Source: UBA7236 sp031372705 (lineage in GTDB: Bacteria; Bacteroidota; Bacteroidia; Chitinophagales; BACL12). From it: 18,271 nt of DNA. Both the position numbers and the translations under genes were made by a program. Location: contig JANMLV010000237.1 of assembly GCA_031372705.1 (NCBI GenBank), positions 1-18,271 of the forward strand, given 5' to 3'. Positions within the stretch are counted from its first letter, which is position 1; each line of letters opens with the position of its first letter. The notes beneath the pieces were generated by a model. The model ran no database searches. It was not told the DNA's origin and saw only the letters and a program-made list of their open reading frames with translations. Positions 14,285-18,271 of the stretch are shown here, one piece after another.

Positions 14285-14785
14285 ATGCGAAAATTACTGC
14301 CAATAGCCATGCTTACGATAATTAGTTTACTTGCTGTATCATGTGAAGACAATACAGAACAGCCTAAAAAGCATGCTCAATTAAGTGATGGCCAACCTCA
14401 TTTTGAAAAAGAGGGGGAATTAAGCTTTTTAAAGCCTGATGGTGCACAAATTGTTAAAATAAACATTGAGGTTGCCGATGATGATGCTTCGCGCCAGATG
14501 GGCTTAATGAATCGTTCTTTTATGAGCAATGAGCAAGGCATGTTGTTTATTTTTGACAAAGAGGAGCCGCAAGCATTTTGGATGCGCAATACCATTATTC
14601 CATTAGATATTATTTACGTTAATACGAAAAAAGAAATCGTTTCTATTGCAGAAGATGCCACACCGTTTTCCGATAAATCGCTGCCTTCAAAAGGTCCTGC
14701 TATTTATGTGGTTGAAGTAAATGCCGGTTTTTGTGCGCAATATGGTATTACGAGTGGATATAAAGTTGATTTCACTACTAAATAA
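14285..14785 (+). CDS. DUF192 lipoprotein
   Basis: A 166-residue predicted lipoprotein. The signal peptide ends in LLAVSC (Cys20), an acceptable lipobox for Bacteroidota, though with Ala rather than Leu at -3. The mature part matches DUF192: IEVADDDASRQMGLMNRSFMSNEQGMLFIFDKE, then FWMRNTIIPLDIIYVN and a terminal region with GPAIYVVEVNAGFCAQYGITSGYKVDF. The family is a small conserved beta fold without a firmly known function. The last 8 nt overlap the end of gpsA, which converges from the other strand, so no terminator separates them. Confidence 0.88.
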   Translation: MRKLLPIAMLTIISLLAVSCEDNTEQPKKHAQLSDGQPHFEKEGELSFLKPDGAQIVKINIEVADDDASRQMGLMNRSFMSNEQGMLFIFDKEEPQAFWMRNTIIPLDIIYVNTKKEIVSIAEDATPFSDKSLPSKGPAIYVVEVNAGFCAQYGITSGYKVDFTTK

Positions 14786-15821
14786 ATTCAACATCCATCG
14801 TCATTCGGTACTTCATTAAATATTCAATACCGGCTTCTACGTCAAGGTCTTCGAAAATACCTTGAGCGAATGTTTTTATGATTGGACAACTTACTTTGTA
14901 ATAATTAGCTAAACCATTTGCAATTCGAATAGTATTTATACCTTCTGCAACTTCATCCATAGAATTTTTGATGTCGCTTATTGTTTCACCTTTTGCTAAT
15001 CTAAAGCCAACAGAATAATTACGACTGTTAGGAGAGGAGCAAGTGGCAATTATATCTCCAATACCTGCTAAGCCTAAAAATGATTTTACATCTGCCCCTA
15101 AAACTTCACTTAATTTAATTATTTCTGCCCAGCCTTTGGTAATTAATAATGCACGTGCATTTTCACCTAGATTTAATCCGCTAACAATGCCACTGCCTAT
15201 TGCTAATATATTTTTTAATACACCTGCCAATTCAACACCAACAATATCGTAACTGCCATACACTTGAAAGCGCGGACTTTTTAATGCCAATTGGCCTTCG
15301 TGAATTACTTCGTCAAAACGGCTGGCAATAACAGTTGCAGCGGGCAAGCCTTGTGCAATTTCTTTAGCTAGATTTGGACCTGCCATGCAACCAACACGCA
15401 CCACTACACTTTCCGAACGAATTAATTCGCTCATGGTGAGTACATTTTTTCCTGCAATGCGTGCAGTTTGTTTTAATTTTTCGAGTCCTTTCTTTTTTAC
15501 TGCCAAACCTTTTGTTCCGTGAATTAAAATATGGTCGGGACGAAGAAATGGAGCCATCGTTCTAATCATATCTTTAAATCCATCTGAAGATACAATCGGG
15601 AATATTAAATAACATTCTCTGGTTAGCAAACCAATATCGTTTGTAACAGTAATGTTCTCGTGTAATTTTTGGTTAGATGATATTTTAGTGCTTATAATCT
15701 GCTCTACATTTTCTAATCTTCTCGAATACAAATAAACATGATTATTTTCGGCTAATAAATTAGCGACGGCAGTACCAAAACTACCCGCACCAACTACGCC
15801 GACACTGAATTTTTTAAACAT
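14778..15821 (-). CDS. gpsA: NAD(P)-dependent glycerol-3-phosphate dehydrogenase
   Basis: A 347-residue GpsA, which reduces dihydroxyacetone phosphate to sn-glycerol-3-phosphate, the phospholipid backbone. The Rossmann motif GAGSFG lies at residues 11-16, GTKGL at 102-106, GPNLAKE at 148-154, the catalytic lysine Lys203 in GVELAGVLKNILAIGSGI, and the substrate-binding GLAGIGDIIATCSSPNSRNYSVG at about 250-272. Length is normal. It starts inside the last codons of the acyltransferase gene (8-nt overlap), so translation is coupled and both enzymes of the first phospholipid steps sit in one operon. Its 3' end overlaps the converging DUF192 gene by 8 nt. Confidence 0.96.
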   Translation of the reverse strand: MFKKFSVGVVGAGSFGTAVANLLAENNHVYLYSRRLENVEQIISTKISSNQKLHENITVTNDIGLLTRECYLIFPIVSSDGFKDMIRTMAPFLRPDHILIHGTKGLAVKKKGLEKLKQTARIAGKNVLTMSELIRSESVVVRVGCMAGPNLAKEIAQGLPAATVIASRFDEVIHEGQLALKSPRFQVYGSYDIVGVELAGVLKNILAIGSGIVSGLNLGENARALLITKGWAEIIKLSEVLGADVKSFLGLAGIGDIIATCSSPNSRNYSVGFRLAKGETISDIKNSMDEVAEGINTIRIANGLANYYKVSCPIIKTFAQGIFEDLDVEAGIEYLMKYRMTMDVEFI

Positions 15822-17511
15822 GTTTTTCTATTTCGTACCCTTCCAAGCGATTGTGATAAAACAGCAGCAACTTCATGTCCTGGCATTTTATCGTTCCTTT
15901 CTTAGTCTTTAACAGCGGGCGTTTAGCGTGATACACGCCAAGTTTTTTTACAGCGTATTCTATCAGTTCATACGGATCTTCCGCGCTAACAATAGGGTCA
16001 ACTCGAATTTCGCCTTTGTGCTCCAGTTTAGTTAATTGTTTAACTACTTTTTGCACCATTATTTTTAATTCTTCTTTCGATAATTCTCTAAATTCTTCAG
16101 GCATTCTCAACACAGAATATAAATCGCTGTTATGATGTTTTGCTTGAAATAATTTAAATGCTGAATAGGCAATAACATGTTCAGGTAAAGCAACATTGTT
16201 TTTCTTAAACGCAGTTACTATTCCTTCGCTCAGCATTTTAGTATACACAGCATCGCGTTGCGTATCGTATTTTAATTCACCTTTCGATTTAAAATAATCG
16301 GTGATGTCAATTTTATTGCCATTGTGGTCTACACTGTTACCGTTATCGTCAACTTGATTGCCGAAAATATCCATACATCTGCCAAATGCAATAGTGAAAT
16401 CGGCATCAGCAGTAATAAATCGGTATAGGAATTTTAGTATTTTGTAAGAGGATGAATATTTATCGGAGGGAACAAAATAGCGCTCTTTACCAACATTTTT
16501 TAAGTATTCATCAATTAACTCCGGCGCTTCCAAAACAAATCCATAATTAAGCGTAACAGGTACTACGTACACTTTTTTAAAGTTTTCACCCTTGTTCTCA
16601 ATTATTTGCCTGCGTTGCGCTTCCAGGGCTGTTCCAAGCAAACCAAGTTTAAGCTGTGACTCTACTACATTATTTCTTGAACGCGTTCCACCGGGAAAAA
16701 ATAAACTATGTCCACCTTGTGCAATTGTTTGTGTGCTGTATGTTTTTAATGCTTCTAGGTAAACTGAATTTTTCTTTCTCCTATCTACACGATAAGCACC
16801 TAATCTATTCATGAAATACGCAAGAAATTTCACTGAAAATAAATTGAGTCCTGCACCATAAAAACAAGCCGGCAAACCAATTGCTGAAATTCCCCAGCCA
16901 ACGGTAATAGAATCGATATTACTGGTATGTGTTGGCACAACAACAATAATTCCATCTTTTGCAAGGTTGCGCAATTGGTCTATTTCACCAATTAAGTGAA
17001 TGCTTTTGAGCAAATCTTTTTTGTTGCCGAACAATCTTGTAAAAGCGCGGCTGTGCGAAGCATTAAGTAGCCTATTAAAAGCAAAAGGCACAAAACGTTC
17101 AGAAAAATTATATGTTTTTTTATCAAAATTGCCAACAATTTCGGTTACGTATCTTGTGATGATAGCGCGTAAAATTTCAATTTCTTTTTCAATTGTTCCG
17201 TTGGGATGACTTTCTAATTTTACTAATTGATTTTTTACATCGGTCCAAAATGCTTTATCATCATCGGGGTCGGTTTTCCATGGACGTTCAACGCGAATTT
17301 TTTCGAGATAAACTGCTTTTGCCAATTCATTTTGAACATCTTTTTCGGTTGCATTTTTTTTGATAATATTTTGCAAAGTTTCTTCAACCACATCTTTAAT
17401 TACCTGTTCACGGTTCTTGCTGATGCGGTGAATAGGCCAATCCTCAATATCGGGAATAATCCTTTTATAGGGGCTGGTAGTGCGTTTAGAAGTGTCTTGT
17501 TCGTCTGCCAT
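15814..17511 (-). CDS. PlsB/PlsC-superfamily glycerophosphate acyltransferase
   Basis: A membrane-associated acyltransferase of 565 residues, far longer than PlsC, with an N-terminal helical extension (about 1-165) and a C-terminal extension. The catalytic HX4D motif is HTSNID (His195, Asp200). The substrate motif is FFPGGTRSR (271-279), where PlsC enzymes have FPEGTRS and PlsB has a GGRSR form. YFMNRLGAYRVDR and VVPVTLNYG mark later blocks. The frame extends to an ATG at 17541, but a TATATTTG promoter element lies between, so the start at 17511 (MADEQDTSKR) is preferred. Coupling to gpsA suggests it acylates glycerol-3-phosphate at position 1; lysophosphatidate or another acceptor remains possible. 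Confidence 0.85.
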   Translation of the reverse strand: MADEQDTSKRTTSPYKRIIPDIEDWPIHRISKNREQVIKDVVEETLQNIIKKNATEKDVQNELAKAVYLEKIRVERPWKTDPDDDKAFWTDVKNQLVKLESHPNGTIEKEIEILRAIITRYVTEIVGNFDKKTYNFSERFVPFAFNRLLNASHSRAFTRLFGNKKDLLKSIHLIGEIDQLRNLAKDGIIVVVPTHTSNIDSITVGWGISAIGLPACFYGAGLNLFSVKFLAYFMNRLGAYRVDRRKKNSVYLEALKTYSTQTIAQGGHSLFFPGGTRSRNNVVESQLKLGLLGTALEAQRRQIIENKGENFKKVYVVPVTLNYGFVLEAPELIDEYLKNVGKERYFVPSDKYSSSYKILKFLYRFITADADFTIAFGRCMDIFGNQVDDNGNSVDHNGNKIDITDYFKSKGELKYDTQRDAVYTKMLSEGIVTAFKKNNVALPEHVIAYSAFKLFQAKHHNSDLYSVLRMPEEFRELSKEELKIMVQKVVKQLTKLEHKGEIRVDPIVSAEDPYELIEYAVKKLGVYHAKRPLLKTKKGTIKCQDMKLLLFYHNRLEGYEIEKHV

Positions 17512-17517
17512 TATATG

Positions 17518-17525
17518 CAAATATA
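17518..17525 (-). promoter_or_regulatory. -7 element of the acyltransferase-gpsA operon
   Basis: On the minus strand this reads TATATTTG, a full TAnnTTTG match, ending 6 nt before the ATG at 17511. The message would be leaderless or nearly so, which argues against the upstream ATG at 17541. The base triplet at the -33 spacing is TTC rather than TTG. Confidence 0.45.
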
Positions 17526-17562
17526 AAAGATTACCAAGCAAATTGAACTTTTAGGTGTAGTT

Positions 17563-17592
17563 TTGCTGTTAGATAAACATGAAATAGTAATG
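17563..17592 (+). promoter_or_regulatory. Candidate promoter of ssrA
   Basis: TTG at 17563-17565, a 19-nt spacer and TAGTAATG at 17585-17592 follow the Bacteroidota layout with two mismatches in the -7 box. Transcription would start near 17598-17600, leaving a leader of about 14 nt to be removed by RNase P. An inverted repeat CATGAAA/TTTCATG (17578-17584 and 17593-17599) brackets the -7 box. Confidence 0.4.
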
Positions 17593-17612
17593 TTTCATGC
17601 CTAGTCACAATT

Positions 17613-17978
17613 GGGGTTGACAGGAATTGACAGCATAGTTCATTGACAAGTAAGCATGCAGCGCATTGTAGAATTGGCGCTTAAATCTTAACCTACAAAA
17701 CAATTTTTACACGGCGAGTCTAACTACGCCATGGCAGCTTAATTCAGAGAATTAAGTAGCCTTCGTTCCCGATGTTGGTTGTCCGGTACAACTTCGGTGA
17801 ACGTCATTCCATCGGGCTGGCTTTGCTAATTTCCGGAGCAAGGTGAGAAAAAGGAAATAAGGAGATTCTCAGGTTCGGTGTTTCCACCCTGAATTTCCCG
17901 ACAAACAAGGAGCATCTAAGCATGTAGAAAGCTTGCTAATGCTTTGTCTGGACGAGGGTTCAAATCCCTCCAACTCCA
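17613..17978 (+). ncRNA. ssrA: tmRNA (SsrA), tag GESNYAMAA
   Basis: Transfer-messenger RNA rescues stalled ribosomes and adds a degradation tag. The 5' end GGGGTTG pairs over 7 bp with CAACTCC at 17971-17977, one G-T pair included. The T arm is GAGGG-TTCAAAT-CCCTC at 17954-17970. The tag frame runs from 17713 to the TAA at 17740-17742 and reads GESNYAMAA, close to the GExxYAxAA tags known in Bacteroidota. The stop lies in a hairpin CTTAATT-CAGAG-AATTAAG (17738-17756), as in helix 5 of other tmRNAs. A at 17978 is the discriminator. The next bases are CAA, so CCA is not encoded and must be added. It is divergent from the acyltransferase operon. Confidence 0.95.
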
Positions 17979-18115
17979 CAACAAAAAATACAAAGCCATT
18001 CCACGAAGTGGAATAAATTTAAACACCCAATTTTTTTCATCTGCAAGCCCCTTGCAAGTGAAAAAAATTGGGTGTTTAAATTTAGAGCGAAGCGAGGCTT
18101 TGTATTTTTTGTTGT
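17978..18115. repeat. 138-bp compound inverted repeat abutting tmRNA
   Basis: The outer arms 17978-17997 and 18096-18115 are perfect 20-bp reverse complements. Inside, 18015-18039 and 18059-18083 are perfect 25-bp reverse complements, capped by TGCAAG-CCC-CTTGCA (18042-18056). A separate hairpin ATTCCAC-GAA-GTGGAAT fills 17998-18014, and the opposite side holds only 12 unpaired bases containing GCGAAGC. As RNA this would be a three-way junction. The first base is the tmRNA discriminator. It may act as a very strong terminator or be a small non-coding mobile repeat. The unequal inner segments argue against a fold-back sequencing artefact. Confidence 0.7.
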
Positions 18116-18130
18116 AAGGCCCCCCATCTT

Positions 18131-18271
18131 AGAGGCTGTCTCAAAAGGATAGCCTCTTTGTTATTGTACACACTTTCTTGTTGAGAACAAGTTATATCAA
18201 CTGATCAAAAAAATCGACCTTAGTTTTATGGGAAAAAGGTCATCAAAAACGGGTGTAGTATTTAAACCCTA
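18131..18271 (+). mobile_element. Left end of an IS1182-like insertion sequence, cut by the window edge
   Basis: The stretch begins (A)GAGGCTGTCTCAAAAGG, resembling the terminal inverted repeats I associate with IS1182-family elements, and forms its own 7-bp inverted repeat AGAGGCT/AGCCTCT (18131-18137 and 18151-18157). A second hairpin CTTGTT-GAG-AACAAG lies at 18177-18191, ahead of the transposase start. The right end and any target duplication are outside the window. The exact first base is uncertain by one or two. Confidence 0.6.
18228..18271 (+). CDS. Transposase N-terminus, probably IS1182 family, partial
   Basis: Fourteen full codons remain, starting ATG GGA AAA AGG and reading MGKRSSKTGVVFKP, with TA beginning a probable Tyr codon. 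The VVFKPY start resembles the N-terminus of IS1182-family DDE transposases in Bacteroidota, which continue with a QNQ-LLPPSL motif not visible here. The call rests mainly on this and on the IS-like terminus upstream. With so few residues, other families cannot be excluded. Confidence 0.5.
   Translation, partial: MGKRSSKTGVVFKP

Noticed and set aside
17978..18115. CRISPR or tandem repeat array
   Set aside because: The repeats are inverted, not direct, and there are no spacers.
17978..18115. Fold-back assembly artefact
   Set aside because: A fold-back would be uniformly complementary. Here the 17-nt and 12-nt inner segments differ while the flanking arms are perfect.

Overview
The window looks like a low-GC chromosome fragment from a Bacteroidota bacterium, probably a free-living Chitinophagales- or Sphingobacteriales-like lineage. 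The evidence is: type IX secretion (T9SS) type A sorting domains on two secreted proteins; recF followed by a DUF721 gene; TAnnTTTG -7 elements, one with a TTG exactly 19 nt upstream; A-rich leaders without Shine-Dalgarno sequences; LytS/LytTR-type signalling; and a tmRNA whose tag is GESNYAMAA. The exact genus cannot be read from the sequence.

Layout. Bases 1-343 are a visibly GC-rich piece of a DapA-family aldolase gene. It is joined inside codons to a truncated pdhA (pyruvate dehydrogenase E1 alpha, minus strand), and this looks like an assembly chimera. Next come recF, a DUF721/DciA-like gene and an unrecognised exported protein (1067-3618, plus), then phhA (phenylalanine hydroxylase) and rarA (AAA+ ATPase acting at stalled forks). 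Two tandem paralogous minus-strand genes (6010-8666) encode secreted SGNH-hydrolase-like proteins with T9SS C-terminal domains. A 570-bp intergenic region with possible regulatory repeats leads into groS-groL, which ends in a strong terminator. A 34-residue lysine-rich gene with its own terminator follows.

On the minus strand, 14126-11533 is an envelope-stress-like operon: a LiaF-like membrane protein, a LytS-type sensor kinase and a LytTR response regulator, behind a near-perfect Bacteroidota promoter. A DUF192 lipoprotein gene (plus) overlaps tail-to-tail with gpsA. gpsA is translationally coupled to an upstream PlsB/PlsC-type acyltransferase gene, so this pair makes glycerol-3-phosphate and probably acylates it for phospholipid synthesis.

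The last kilobase holds ssrA (tmRNA), directly abutted by an unusual 138-bp compound inverted repeat. After it comes the left end of an IS1182-like insertion sequence, cut by the window edge 14 codons into its transposase. Most of the window is ordinary housekeeping DNA. The parts worth a second look are the tmRNA-adjacent palindrome, the tandem T9SS SGNH-like pair, the LiaF-like/LytS/LytTR operon, the two very small ORFs around groSL, and the chimeric left edge. I see no CRISPR array, phage module or defence island.
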